The notes: generated from the letters alone by a model not told the origin. A stretch of DNA of 64,000 bases from Clostridium facile (GCF_014297275.1 NZ_JACOQK010000001.1:1178001-1242000); one strand, 5' to 3'. Shown: positions 35,810-44,937, numbered from the stretch's first letter. Program-made: numbers and translations.

Positions 35810-36475
35810 CTATTCCAATTGTTCTTTAAAATGTGAAAGAATTTTTTTCTCTCTACGGGAAACTTGTACTTGTGTCATCCCCAATTCCTCAGCGGTTTCC
35901 GATTGGGTACGCCCCCGGAAATACCGCAGCAAAATCAGCTTTCGATCCCGTTCTTCCAGTTCCAGTAAAATCTGTTTGATGGTAATGGTAATCGCAAGTT
36001 TTTCCTCCATTGGCTCTGTTGGAAGATCTAGCTGTCCTCCACCTTCCTCCTCACTTTCAGTAAGGGATAATGCAGGCGTAGCAGCTCCAATCGCTTCCAC
36101 TACTTCTTCCTTATCCATTCCCATTCGTTCCGCCAATTGTTCAACCGTAGGTTCATACCCATATTGTTGAGCAAAAGCTTCCCGTTCTTTGGTGACTTTT
36201 AAAGAAAGTTCTTTTAAGCTTCGACTTACTTTTACCGTTCCACCATCTCGAAACAGCCTTCGAATTTCTCCTAAAATGACTGGTACAGCATAGGTAGAAA
36301 ACCGAACTCCTCGCTCTTCATCAAAAGCATTTACTGCCTTTACCAACCCCATGCAGCCAGCAGCATACAGGTCATCATATTCAATACCTTTTCCATAAAA
36401 CCGATGAGCGCAGGAATGAACTAATCCAAGATTTTGCTTTACAAATTCTTCCCGCCGTTCCGCTGGTTTAATCAT
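35810..36475 (-). CDS. sigF: sporulation sigma factor SigF
   Basis: 221 residues, a group 3 sigma factor. Region 2 (YDDLYAAGCMGLVKAVNAFD and RFSTYAVPVILGEIRR) is followed by region 3 and region 4 with the HTH RTQSETAEELGMTQVQVSR. The operon position after spoIIAA and spoIIAB identifies it as the forespore sigma F. Its start lies inside the spoIIAB end (8-nt overlap), so translation is coupled. SpoIIAB holds it inactive until SpoIIAA is dephosphorylated in the forespore. Confidence 0.95.
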   Translation of the reverse strand: MIKPAERREEFVKQNLGLVHSCAHRFYGKGIEYDDLYAAGCMGLVKAVNAFDEERGVRFSTYAVPVILGEIRRLFRDGGTVKVSRSLKELSLKVTKEREAFAQQYGYEPTVEQLAERMGMDKEEVVEAIGAATPALSLTESEEEGGGQLDLPTEPMEEKLAITITIKQILLELEERDRKLILLRYFRGRTQSETAEELGMTQVQVSRREKKILSHFKEQLE

Positions 36476-36905
36476 GGTTACGGGACTTTAATTTCTTAGT
36501 CAATACAACGGTTGTCCCTTTCCCTTGAGTAGAATTGACTTTTACTTTGTCCATAAATGTTTGCATCACAGAGAATCCCAGACCGGAACGTTCCCCATTT
36601 TTACAAGTGGTATACATTGGTTCCATAGCCTGTTCGATATCAGCAATTCCACATCCTGTATCACGGATGCGGATAACGACCTTGTTGTCTGTATGAATTT
36701 GAGCCCGAATATGTATTAAGCCAATCTTGTCTCCGTATCCATGTACAATGGCATTGGTAACTGCTTCTGAAACCGCTGTTTTAATATCCGCAATTTCATC
36801 AATGGTAGGGTCCAACTGGGCAAAAAATCCCGCTACTGCGATCCTAGCAAAACTTTCGTTAGAAGAATGGCTTGGAATTGTCAATTTCATTTCATTTTCT
36901 ATCAT
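36468..36905 (-). CDS. spoIIAB: anti-sigma F factor SpoIIAB
   Basis: 145 residues, a GHKL-type ATP-binding kinase. The N-box is AVTNAIVHGYGD, the G1 box DTGCGIAD and the G2 region GERSGLGFSVM. It binds and inhibits sigma F and phosphorylates SpoIIAA. Its ATG overlaps the spoIIAA stop as ATGA and has GGAGGG 7 nt upstream, so the operon is tightly coupled. Confidence 0.95.
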   Translation of the reverse strand: MIENEMKLTIPSHSSNESFARIAVAGFFAQLDPTIDEIADIKTAVSEAVTNAIVHGYGDKIGLIHIRAQIHTDNKVVIRIRDTGCGIADIEQAMEPMYTTCKNGERSGLGFSVMQTFMDKVKVNSTQGKGTTVVLTKKLKSRNHD

Positions 36906-37225
36906 GATTTTCCCTCCTTGTCCTCAATCACTGCAAGCCTATCCAGACCAGCCAAATGCATTACTTTTTTGATGTGGGGAGTCGGGTTAGTCACCTTTAC
37001 TTCTCCACCCATTGATTTTAAAAGCTTGTACCGTCCCATCACTAAGCCAATTCCACTGGAATCCATAAAAGTAACATCGGTAAAATCCAGTAATAGCAGT
37101 TTTGGGATAGCACCTTCCGCAAAACGGTCAATTTCTTCTCGAACAGGACGTATGCTGTGATGGTCGATTTCTCCGGACAGATAAGCTGTCATCACTTGTC
37201 CGCTCAATTCAATTTTTACTTCCAT
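36902..37225 (-). CDS. spoIIAA: anti-sigma F factor antagonist SpoIIAA
   Basis: 107 residues, a STAS-domain protein. The phosphorylated serine sits in the signature DVTFMDSSGIGLVMGRY. Unphosphorylated SpoIIAA displaces SpoIIAB from sigma F. First gene of the operon, with GGAGG about 10 nt before the ATG. In Bacillus this operon is driven by sigma H. Upstream here I see only a weak AGGGGGATA...GGAAAG candidate at 37281-37304, which I do not call. Confidence 0.94.
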   Translation of the reverse strand: MEVKIELSGQVMTAYLSGEIDHHSIRPVREEIDRFAEGAIPKLLLLDFTDVTFMDSSGIGLVMGRYKLLKSMGGEVKVTNPTPHIKKVMHLAGLDRLAVIEDKEGKS

Positions 37226-37804
37226 GTTATATATCCTCCATTCTTATTTACCATCATTTCATCACTTTCCAATCAAACAGTATCCCCCTTTTCTGTTTAC
37301 AAAACGATCCAAAAATGTTATAGGTTACACATCTAATGTTTGAAAAAATAGATCTCTCCTAGTTGGATATCATTCAAAATCAATTTTCTTCTCTTTGTGC
37401 CTAAATAGACATAGGATAAATATTCTAACAAACAAATATTTCCAAGAAATTATACTTGCCAATCCTAAAAATTCACCAAATCTTATCATCATATTGTAAC
37501 CCTGTTATTGATAAACCAACAAAAAATACCAATAGCAATAGTTCATGATTTTTAAAACTTACGGAAAAATAAACCGAGTAATTAAACTTGATTCTAGTGG
37601 GTTCCAAGAAGGGCTATTTCCCTGATACAACCACATACTAAATAGTTTTCACATTCATTGCTTGCTTCACAGCCTTAAACAAGTGATTGCCGTTCCAATG
37701 GTAATTTCCTATTACAGAAAGATTGTATTCCGTTTAATATTTGAAGCAAAATATTGTTATAGGACACCTTCACCAATAAAACAATGATTTTTTATCCAAT
37801 AAAA
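37226..37804. other. intergenic stretch, no gene seen
   Basis: AT-rich region upstream of spoIIAA that must contain its promoter, presumably for a sporulation sigma factor. No frame, RNA gene or repeat stands out. Confidence 0.45.
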
Positions 37805-37833
37805 AACTGCCTTATCCATATGATAAGACAGTT
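37805..37833 (-). terminator. terminator after folC
   Basis: AACTGCCTTATC (37805-37816) pairs with GATAAGACAGTT (37822-37833) with one mismatch. The minus strand then reads TTTTTTATT. Confidence 0.85.
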
Positions 37834-37862
37834 ATAATAAAAATATTGTCATTTTTAGGAAA

Positions 37863-39143
37863 CTACAGTTTCTCTTTTTGCAAATATTTTCTTAAATCTG
37901 CTGCCAAAAAAAGAGAGCCAAAGATAAATACCCCTCCTTGTTTTCCAGCTAGTTTGATCGCCTGCTGGTATGCTTGTTGAGGATAATCTGATAAACTAAC
38001 TTGAAAGTGGTTTCCTTCCGCTACATTTTTTAATTCTTCTGCTGCCAATCCTCTGGGAGAATCCACATTCGTAACAACTAAATGATCCAACACCCCATCC
38101 AACAACGCCAATTCCTGTTGGTAGCTTTTGTCTTTTAAGACACCACACACCCCAATTTTCGGGGAACATTGGAACATACGGATGGACTTTGCCAACGCAA
38201 CAAAACCATTTGGATTATGGGCACCATCTAACACAACAATTGGGTCATGTTGTAATATTTCCATCCGGGCGGGAAAAGTCGTTTTCGCTATACCATTGGC
38301 AATCTGCTGCTCAGTTAATTGAATTGTTTTTAAATTGCGCAATGTTTCTATTGCAGTAATTGCATTATCAATCTGATGTTTTCCTAACAGCTTAAGATGG
38401 TATTCCCTACCACCATATAGAAAAATGGTACCATTTTCATCACAGCGTAAGATTTCCGTTTGGTACATATTAGGTAAAATTAATGGAGATTGCACCGTGG
38501 CACAGGTTTGCATAATCACTTCCAAAACATCTTCCGTCTGATCTGGATAACAGATACAAGGAGAACCATGCTTAATAATTCCTGCTTTTGCTTTTGCAAT
38601 CTGTTGGATTGTATTTCCCAATACCTTCATATGATCATACGAAATCTTTGTAATGACCGCAGCCTCAGGTGGCGGAATAATATTTGTGGCATCCGCATCA
38701 CCGCCCAAACCAACTTCCAGACAAACGATATCACAGTGGTTCCTCCTAAAATACAGGAACGCAAGGGCAGTGATAAAATCATATTCATTACACTCTAGCC
38801 CTTCCGCAGTTATCCGCTCATAAGCATCTCTTACCTGAATATAAAGCTCCACAAATTCATGTTTGGAAATCATCTCTCCATCAATTTGGAATCGCTCCCG
38901 AAAATCAATAATAAAAGGGGAAATGTAAAGCCCTGTTTTATAGCCTGCTTCTTGGAATGCGGCTGCGCACATAGCAGCTGTAGATCCTTTTCCATTCGTT
39001 CCTGCTATGTGGACAAATTTTAATTGTTCCTGGGGATTCCCTAAATACTGGAGTAACCTTTTAATCCGAAATACCCCTGGTACACTACTAAAAGCCGGCA
39101 TATTATGCACAAAATTCAACGCGCGCTGGTAGGCCTGTTCCAT
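37863..39143 (-). CDS. folC: folylpolyglutamate synthase / dihydrofolate synthase
   Basis: 426 residues of the Mur-ligase-like FolC family, which adds glutamates to folates and in many bacteria also to dihydropteroate. The ATP loop GTNGKGSTAAM, the SPFIIDFRERFQIDG segment, the VCLEVGLGGDADATN block and VLDGAHNPNG are all present. It follows valS by 108 nt, the common Firmicutes valS-folC order, and ends with a strong terminator. Whether it does one or both reactions cannot be told from sequence. Confidence 0.95.
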   Translation of the reverse strand: MEQAYQRALNFVHNMPAFSSVPGVFRIKRLLQYLGNPQEQLKFVHIAGTNGKGSTAAMCAAAFQEAGYKTGLYISPFIIDFRERFQIDGEMISKHEFVELYIQVRDAYERITAEGLECNEYDFITALAFLYFRRNHCDIVCLEVGLGGDADATNIIPPPEAAVITKISYDHMKVLGNTIQQIAKAKAGIIKHGSPCICYPDQTEDVLEVIMQTCATVQSPLILPNMYQTEILRCDENGTIFLYGGREYHLKLLGKHQIDNAITAIETLRNLKTIQLTEQQIANGIAKTTFPARMEILQHDPIVVLDGAHNPNGFVALAKSIRMFQCSPKIGVCGVLKDKSYQQELALLDGVLDHLVVTNVDSPRGLAAEELKNVAEGNHFQVSLSDYPQQAYQQAIKLAGKQGGVFIFGSLFLAADLRKYLQKEKL

Positions 39144-39251
39144 CTAACTTTCACCTCAACATCCAAAATCCATTTTGTTGCAATCAATTCAATAATAGGA
39201 AAAACTTGCCGCCTCACAAGGAAATGGGGCGGCAGGTAATTCTTGTTTGGA

Positions 39252-41873
39252 TTAGCCAAGCGCGGCAATACTTTCGTTGATTTTTTCCAAACGCTGGGTT
39301 GCTTTTTCCAATTTGGCACGTTCCGCGTCTACTACTGCCTGAGGTGCTTTATCCACAAATTTTGGATTATTTAATTTACCACTCAGGAATTTAATATCAG
39401 CTTCACATTTCTGCTTGTCTTTATTTAAACGTTCCAATTCCTTGGATTTATCAATCAATTCTTCCATTGGGATAAAGATACGGGCAGCGTCAGTTGCCAC
39501 CTGTACTGCTCCATCTATCTGGAATTGCCCACCTACTTCAACCGATTGGGCACTTGCTAATTTTTCAAAGAAAACAGCACATTGCTCAAAAATAGCAGGG
39601 GATTCTGTTTGAATGTACAAGCTCGCTTTTTTGCTTGGAGGAACATTCATTTCAGCACGGGCGTTACGGATACCCTTAATAGCATCCATTACCTTCTGGA
39701 ATTCGTTGCTTTCCTCTATAAAATCCAGTTCCTCATGGTATTCTGGCCATTTGGAAATCATAATACTTTCCTCTTCATGTGGGATGGCTTGCCAGATTTC
39801 CTCTGTAATAAATGGCATAAATGGATGCAGCAGTTTTAATGTGCTAGTCATCACATAAACCAATACTTTTTGCGCATTTAAAGCGGTTTCCCCACCAGCC
39901 TGTAACCGTGGCTTAGTTAGCTCAATATACCAGTCACACAGGATGTTCCAGATGAAATCATAGATTTTCTGGGATGCAACGGAGATTTCAAATTTATCCA
40001 GGTTGTCGGTCATATCCCGAACCAAGTCGTTTAACTGGGTCAATACCCATTTATCTTCAATAGACAATTCAGTTGGTAAACCCAACACCTCTTCATCACT
40101 GCCAGAAATATTCATCATAATAAACCTGGTTGCATTCCAAAGCTTATTGGCGAAGTTTCTAGCCGCTTTTACCTTTTCATCGCTGTAACGCATATCGTTC
40201 CCAGCATTTGTGCCATTTGCCAGCATAAAGCGTAACGCATCAGCGCCGTATTCATCGATTACTTCTAGTGGGTCAATCCCGTTGCCCAACGATTTAGACA
40301 TCTTTCTACCCTGGCTATCACGAACCAAACCATGGATAAATACATTTTTAAATGGTGCTTTCCCAGTGTGTTCTACAGCGGAGAAAATCATTCTGGCTAC
40401 CCAGAAGAAAATGATATCATAACCCGTTACCAAGGTACTAGTTGGATAGAAATATTCCAAATCCTTGGTTTGATGCGGCCAGCCCAAAGTGGAGAACGGC
40501 CACAAGGCAGAACTGAACCAGGTATCCAAAGTATCGTCATCCTGGGTCATATGCCCGCCGCATTTTGGACAGGTGTGAACTTCTTCCTTGGAAACCACCA
40601 TTTCCCCACAGCTGTCACAATAATAAGCTGGAATTCGATGGCCCCACCACAATTGACGGGAAATACACCAGTCTTTGATGTTTTCCATCCAGTGGTAGTA
40701 AATTTTATCAAAGCGTTCTGGAATAAAATCAGTTTCATGGTTACGTACCGCATCGATTGCAGGTTTTGCCAAAGGTTCCATTTTCACAAACCATTGTTTG
40801 GAAACTCTTGGTTCTACTGTGGTGCCACAACGGTAGCATTCCCCTACATTGTGGTTGTGCGGTTCCACTTTTACTAGGAATCCACCTTCTTCCAGATCAG
40901 CAACAATGGCTTTTCTCGCCTCGTAACGTTCCATACCTGCGTATTTGCCGCAATCTTCGGTCATGTGGGCATCATCCGTCATTACATTGATAATTGGAAG
41001 ATCGTGGCGTAAACCAACTTCAAAGTCATTTGGGTCATGGGCAGGGGTAATTTTTACTACACCAGTACCAAATTCCATATCAACATAATCGTCTGCTACC
41101 ACTGGAATTTCACGGTTTACCAATGGCAGAATCAGTGTTTTGCCAACCAGATGCTTATAACGGTCATCATTTGGATTAACAGCTACTGCAGTATCCCCTA
41201 ACATAGTTTCTGGACGAGTAGTAGCCAGCTCCAACCAGCCACTGCCATCTGCCAAAGGATAACGCAAATGCCAGAAATGGCCTTCCTGCTCACTGTATTC
41301 TACTTCTGCATCGGAAATAGAAGTCAAACAATGAGGGCACCAGTTGATAATCCGTTCCCCACGGTAAATCAAACCTTTTTCATATAAGTTTACAAAAACT
41401 TCTTTTACTGCTTCACTACAGCCTTCATCCAGGGTAAAGCGTTCCCTGGTCCAGTCGCAAGAAGAGCCCAGTTTTTTCAACTGTTCAATAATACGGCCGC
41501 CAAATTTTTCTTTCCAAGCCCAAGCACGTTCCATAAAGCCATCACGGCCAAGGTCAGCTTTGCTCAAACCTTCCTGTTTCATTGCCTCTACAATTTTTGC
41601 TTCAGTCGCAATCGAAGCATGGTCGGTTCCAGGAACCCACAGAGCTGCATAACCCTGCATTCTTTTCCAACGGATTAAAATATCCTGCAATGTCTCATCC
41701 AACGCATGGCCCATATGCAACTGACCAGTGATGTTTGGAGGAGGAATTACAATGGTATAGGGTTGTTTTTTGGGATCCGCCTCAGGAGTGAAATAACCTT
41801 TTTCAGTCCAATCAGCGTAAATCCTATCTTCAAATTGTTTTGGATTATATACCTTGTCCAATTCTTTACGCAT
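39252..41873 (-). CDS. valS: valyl-tRNA synthetase
   Basis: 873 residues, a class Ia synthetase. HIGH-type motif PPNITGQLHMGHAL, editing domain (TTRPETMLGDTA), KMSKS in GRKMSKSLGNGIDP, anticodon-binding domain and the C-terminal coiled coil (LERLNKDKQKCEADIKFL) are all visible. A CxxC pair set (CDSCGE, CPKCGG) sits in an insertion. ATG 41873 fits the family N-terminus. The leader is short and no T-box is present, although many clostridial valS genes have one. The promoter lies about 65 nt upstream. Confidence 0.97.
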   Translation of the reverse strand: MRKELDKVYNPKQFEDRIYADWTEKGYFTPEADPKKQPYTIVIPPPNITGQLHMGHALDETLQDILIRWKRMQGYAALWVPGTDHASIATEAKIVEAMKQEGLSKADLGRDGFMERAWAWKEKFGGRIIEQLKKLGSSCDWTRERFTLDEGCSEAVKEVFVNLYEKGLIYRGERIINWCPHCLTSISDAEVEYSEQEGHFWHLRYPLADGSGWLELATTRPETMLGDTAVAVNPNDDRYKHLVGKTLILPLVNREIPVVADDYVDMEFGTGVVKITPAHDPNDFEVGLRHDLPIINVMTDDAHMTEDCGKYAGMERYEARKAIVADLEEGGFLVKVEPHNHNVGECYRCGTTVEPRVSKQWFVKMEPLAKPAIDAVRNHETDFIPERFDKIYYHWMENIKDWCISRQLWWGHRIPAYYCDSCGEMVVSKEEVHTCPKCGGHMTQDDDTLDTWFSSALWPFSTLGWPHQTKDLEYFYPTSTLVTGYDIIFFWVARMIFSAVEHTGKAPFKNVFIHGLVRDSQGRKMSKSLGNGIDPLEVIDEYGADALRFMLANGTNAGNDMRYSDEKVKAARNFANKLWNATRFIMMNISGSDEEVLGLPTELSIEDKWVLTQLNDLVRDMTDNLDKFEISVASQKIYDFIWNILCDWYIELTKPRLQAGGETALNAQKVLVYVMTSTLKLLHPFMPFITEEIWQAIPHEEESIMISKWPEYHEELDFIEESNEFQKVMDAIKGIRNARAEMNVPPSKKASLYIQTESPAIFEQCAVFFEKLASAQSVEVGGQFQIDGAVQVATDAARIFIPMEELIDKSKELERLNKDKQKCEADIKFLSGKLNNPKFVDKAPQAVVDAERAKLEKATQRLEKINESIAALG

Positions 41874-41936
41874 AAATTTCCCACTTTCTTTCACGATATT
41901 CAAATAAGCTTGATAGTCTTATTATAATTACTGTTT

Positions 41937-41966
41937 ATTATACTACAAAGTTGCTGTTTTTGGCAA
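41937..41966 (-). promoter_or_regulatory. sigma-A promoter of valS
   Basis: Minus-strand TTGCCA (41961-41966), 18 nt, TATAAT (41937-41942). The -35 lies in a GTTGC/GCAAC inverted repeat (41950-41967). Confidence 0.6.
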
Positions 41967-42006
41967 CAGTTTTCCGAATTCTCTCTCATTATTTGATAAA
42001 TTTCCC

Positions 42007-42035
42007 TTGTATCTAAATCCATAGTTCGCTATAAT
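42007..42035 (+). promoter_or_regulatory. sigma-A promoter of gntR
   Basis: TTGTAT (42007-42012), 17 nt, TATAAT (42030-42035), divergent from the valS promoter. Confidence 0.75.
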
Positions 42036-42036
42036 A

Positions 42037-42049
42037 GTTGTCAGACAAC
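42037..42049 (+). promoter_or_regulatory. FadR-type operator at the gntR start site
   Basis: GTTGTCAGACAAC, a 13-nt palindrome (single central base) one base after the -10. It fits the TnGTnnnACnA core bound by FadR-subfamily GntR proteins, so the regulator probably represses itself. Confidence 0.7.
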
Positions 42050-42071
42050 ATTAACTGCAAAGGAAACGATT

Positions 42072-42764
42072 ATGAAAGATACCGAAAAAAATTTAGCTCA
42101 ACAGGTTGCTGATACCATCTTGTCCTATATTACCATTGAAAAAAAATTTGTTCCAGGAGATAAACTGCCGAATGAAAATGAATTTTCCGCCCAATTGCAG
42201 GTAAGCAGGGCAACATTGCGGGAAGCAATACGGATTCTGGCATCCCATAATGTATTGGAAATTAAACGTGGAAAAGGTACATTTGTGGTAGAACGTCCGG
42301 ATTATGAACATCCCATTGACTTTAATGAACTATCCAAAACCCAGTTGGATGTCCAAGCATTATATGAAATGCGATTAATGGTAGAGCCACAAACTGCCTA
42401 TTATGCCGCAAAAAGAGGGACAGAGCAGGAAATCAAACGAATTTTGGAATATGGGAAACAGGAAGAAGAACTCATTTTACAAGGGAAAGACCGTACCCAA
42501 ATTGAACAAGCTTTCCACCAAGCAATTACAGTGGCTGCCCATAATAGCTTTGTGGAGCGGCTGATGCCGATGATTTATCAGGCAATTGATTCTGGTGTTT
42601 TGCTCTCCAATCAGGCGGACAGCAAGGGCATTATCCAGGATACCGTTAATGATCACCGTCTAATTATGGAATTTATTGCTCAAAGGAATGGCCATGGGGC
42701 AAAAACAGCGATGGAACTCCATATTCTCCGTGCAATTAAAGGATTTGGATTTTCAGAGGATTAA
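42072..42764 (+). CDS. GntR-family regulator, FadR subfamily
   Basis: 230 residues. The N-terminal winged HTH (KLPNENEFSAQLQVSRATLREAIRIL, wing KRGKGTFVV) is GntR type. The all-helical C-terminal FCD domain (about 95-225) has candidate metal or ligand residues in EMRLMVEPQTAYYAA, EQAFHQAITVAAHN and NDHRLIMEF. FadR-type regulators usually sense carboxylic acids or sugar acids. No metabolic gene is adjacent on the plus strand, so its target beyond itself and possibly divergent valS is unknown. AAAGGAAA precedes the ATG. Confidence 0.9.
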   Translation: MKDTEKNLAQQVADTILSYITIEKKFVPGDKLPNENEFSAQLQVSRATLREAIRILASHNVLEIKRGKGTFVVERPDYEHPIDFNELSKTQLDVQALYEMRLMVEPQTAYYAAKRGTEQEIKRILEYGKQEEELILQGKDRTQIEQAFHQAITVAAHNSFVERLMPMIYQAIDSGVLLSNQADSKGIIQDTVNDHRLIMEFIAQRNGHGAKTAMELHILRAIKGFGFSED

Positions 42765-43120
42765 TAACGAAATCATATATTCCCTATCAACAAAAATAGC
42801 TGATAAAATCAAAGGGGAAAAATCCACCTATTCAATGAAAATTACAGTTTTAAAAGGGATAATCACAAACTATGATTTCAATTTTTGTAGACCACAATCG
42901 TAATCGAATGGTTCACTTAATCCCCCAAAAAGAATACAGAACAATATCACCACATTGTTTCCCCAGTTTTGTTACCTACATCTAATTTCTAAAACTTCCG
43001 AAATCTTTGGTTGGATTATAACAAACTTGTTTCTGATTTGGCCGACAATATTCTAAAGTAATTTTCAATCAAGGTTTTTTGATCTAACCTTGGTAGAAAC
43101 GAGGGTTTTATTGGGGGAAA
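42765..43120. other. intergenic stretch, no gene seen
   Basis: Spacer between convergent gntR and mltG. A CAAGGTT/AACCTTG stem with a 9-nt loop lies at 43070-43092 but has no T-run. No coding frame is supported. Confidence 0.5.
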
Positions 43121-43162
43121 GCGGCAAAAAACAGGCGGAATTTTCCGCCTGTTTTTTGCCGC
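43121..43162 (-). terminator. strong terminator after mltG
   Basis: A perfect 20-bp stem (43121-43140 with 43143-43162) containing CAGGCGG and runs of A and T, 7 nt after the mltG stop. Confidence 0.85.
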
Positions 43163-43169
43163 CTATTTG

Positions 43170-44072
43170 CTATTGATATTGAACCCCATATTGCGCTATT
43201 TGCTGATTGTGTTCCTCCAAAGTTGCAGAATAATGGTTTTGGTTATCGTTTCCAAAAAAGAAATAGTAATAATTCGTAGCCGGTGGATTCTGAGCTGCTT
43301 CAATTGCCCTTTTGCTTGGGTTACAAATGGGTCCGGCTGGTATACTACATTTATAGGTATTGTACAAAGCAGCATATTTGCTGGTATCCCCCAAAAGGGA
43401 ATTCCCTGTAATATAATCGTTCACATACTCTCTAGTTGGGTCTGCATCTAACCGCATTCCCGCATTGATACGGTTATGGTAAACAGAAGAAACCAGCTGC
43501 ATATTTTCGGTGCTGCGTGCTTCTTTTTCAATAATAGATGCCAAAATCAACGTCTGATCCGAAGGCATTCCGGATTTTGCGGCATAATTATTGAGCATTT
43601 TCCGCAATACACTGGTTGGGTCCTCTCCCACATAAAATTGATAGGTATCTGGAAATAAATAGCCTTCCATTTTAAAGCAGCGATCAGGCGAGGATGGAAC
43701 GTTAAAAGATTGTACTGCATAATTTTGTGCTGCTTGATAAAAAGCGGCCTGGGAACACACCCCATTATTTTCTAATGCCCGAGCAATATCCATAAAAGTA
43801 CTTCCCTCTGGAATGGTAACCGAAACCACCTGAGGGGTTTGTTGGGAAGATGCAACAGAATCGGAAGTAGTTGCATTTTCCCCATTACCATCCCCAACCA
43901 CCACAGGAGGGGTATTGGATTCTTCAGAAGAACTGCTAGGAATACTGCTAGACACCTGCGAACTGCTGCTGGAAACAGGAGGAATAGAGCTAGATTCTGA
44001 CTCCTGGTTACCGCCACATCCAACCAATAGCAACATACTAATCACTACCATACCTGCAATTATTCTTTTCAT
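43170..44072 (-). CDS. mltG: MltG/YceG-like endolytic transglycosylase, lipoprotein form
   Basis: 300 residues. It starts with a lipoprotein signal, MKRIIAGMVVISMLLLVGCG, with Cys at residue 19. About 70 residues of Ser/Pro-rich linker follow, then a LysM-like segment (VTIPEGSTFMDIARALEN) and the YceG catalytic domain with ILASIIEKEA (catalytic Glu), YHNRINAGMRLDADPT and the NPPATNYYYFFF ending. MltG cuts nascent glycan strands at the membrane. Most homologues are anchored by a transmembrane helix, so a lipid anchor is a variation. ATG 44072 has AAAGGTG 5 nt upstream. Confidence 0.87.
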   Translation of the reverse strand: MKRIIAGMVVISMLLLVGCGGNQESESSSIPPVSSSSSQVSSSIPSSSSEESNTPPVVVGDGNGENATTSDSVASSQQTPQVVSVTIPEGSTFMDIARALENNGVCSQAAFYQAAQNYAVQSFNVPSSPDRCFKMEGYLFPDTYQFYVGEDPTSVLRKMLNNYAAKSGMPSDQTLILASIIEKEARSTENMQLVSSVYHNRINAGMRLDADPTREYVNDYITGNSLLGDTSKYAALYNTYKCSIPAGPICNPSKRAIEAAQNPPATNYYYFFFGNDNQNHYSATLEEHNQQIAQYGVQYQ

Positions 44073-44228
44073 TTCAACACCTTTCTTTCGTGTTTGATTC
44101 ATCTCGAGATTACACAAGATATTATAAATGTAAATCTGCCAAAAATCAATCCAATTTTGGTGTTGTAGACAAATTCCACGTATCGTAGATAACGCTAAAA
44201 TACAATATATTGTATTAACGCAATAGGC

Positions 44229-44245
44229 AATAACAATTACTAGAT
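44229..44245. repeat. partial inverted-repeat site downstream of XRE regulator 2
   Basis: AATAACAATTACTAGAT, identical to the left part of 33543-33565; the right arm has decayed to T-rich sequence. It lies 153 nt after the regulator's stop. Confidence 0.55.
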
Positions 44246-44398
44246 TTTTTGCTTTTACTGCACCATACATAAAATAATATCAATACACTAGTTTACTGAT
44301 TCAGTTATAATATATTGAAATTCGTCTTAAAAGTAAGGCTGTAATTTCATTCTTTAAAGTTTATCCTTCTTATACTGCAGGAAACTCAATGATTGATT

Positions 44399-44650
44399 TC
44401 AACTATCTTCTCGCAATAGCTCATCCACTGTAATTCCAAAAATCTTTGCGAAAACCTTTAGTTCAATGTCAGTTACAAATCTCTTTCCACTTTCTATTCT
44501 TTGAATTGTGTTTTTATCCAGATCCATCCCTTCTAACTGTAATAAATCCGCCAACGCCCTTTGTGAAGTTTTTGGTACCCTCTGTTGTCTTAATCTAGCT
44601 ATCTTTTTACCACAAACATTATTTCTACCGTTATTTCTGTTTTTATACAT
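44399..44650 (-). CDS. XRE-family HTH regulator, cassette copy 2
   Basis: 83 residues, a single Cro/CI-type HTH domain, nearly identical to the protein at 33700-33957. The first 22 residues match completely, and differences are conservative (for example ITVDELLREDS against ITAEELLQEDN at the end). The DNA around it is duplicated too, including the upstream operator and the downstream half-site. GAGGTGAT precedes the ATG. Both copies are intact, so both are probably functional. Target unknown. Confidence 0.8.
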   Translation of the reverse strand: MYKNRNNGRNNVCGKKIARLRQQRVPKTSQRALADLLQLEGMDLDKNTIQRIESGKRFVTDIELKVFAKIFGITVDELLREDS

Positions 44651-44662
44651 ACGATCACCTCA

Positions 44663-44681
44663 TGACATCTAGTAATTGTCA
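44663..44681. promoter_or_regulatory. probable operator of XRE regulator 2
   Basis: TGACATCTAGTAATTGTCA, identical to 33970-33988 and in the same position against the ribosome site. Confidence 0.65.
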
Positions 44682-44885
44682 TTAGCAATCATTGTATGTG
44701 AATAGCAAGTAATTATGACATCAACTGATAGTCAAATTTACTTTTTTCGTTAAATCTTATTACAAATAGAAAATTTCTTCTTTATTTGATCCCTAAATTT
44801 ATCATAATTGTAAAAAAAGTAAGTATATAAATTCGTCTTTGTATTGTCGATAAACGTCGAATTTTCGGCATTTATTCTATATCAT
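44682..44885. repeat. duplicated noncoding segment upstream of XRE copy 2
   Basis: Diverged copy of 33989-34195 with the shared blocks listed there. Similarity fades before the terminators that follow each copy, which are unrelated in sequence. Confidence 0.6.
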
Positions 44886-44937
44886 GACAATCCTATTTTA
44901 TCTTTTTTCTTAGCCACATTTGTTTTCTGTAGAACAA

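Noticed and set aside
37281..37304. Sigma-H promoter of spoIIAA
   Set aside because: AGGGGGATA...GGAAAG is a poor match to the sigma-H consensus, so I would only be fitting expectation.
40332..40877. 181-codon open frame antisense to valS
   Set aside because: Shadow of the conserved synthetase; no start signals or family resemblance.
41874..42006. T-box riboswitch for valS
   Set aside because: The leader after the promoter is only about 60 nt and lacks the specifier loop and the GGTGG-containing T-box core. The thrC and pheA leaders were also checked without finding one.
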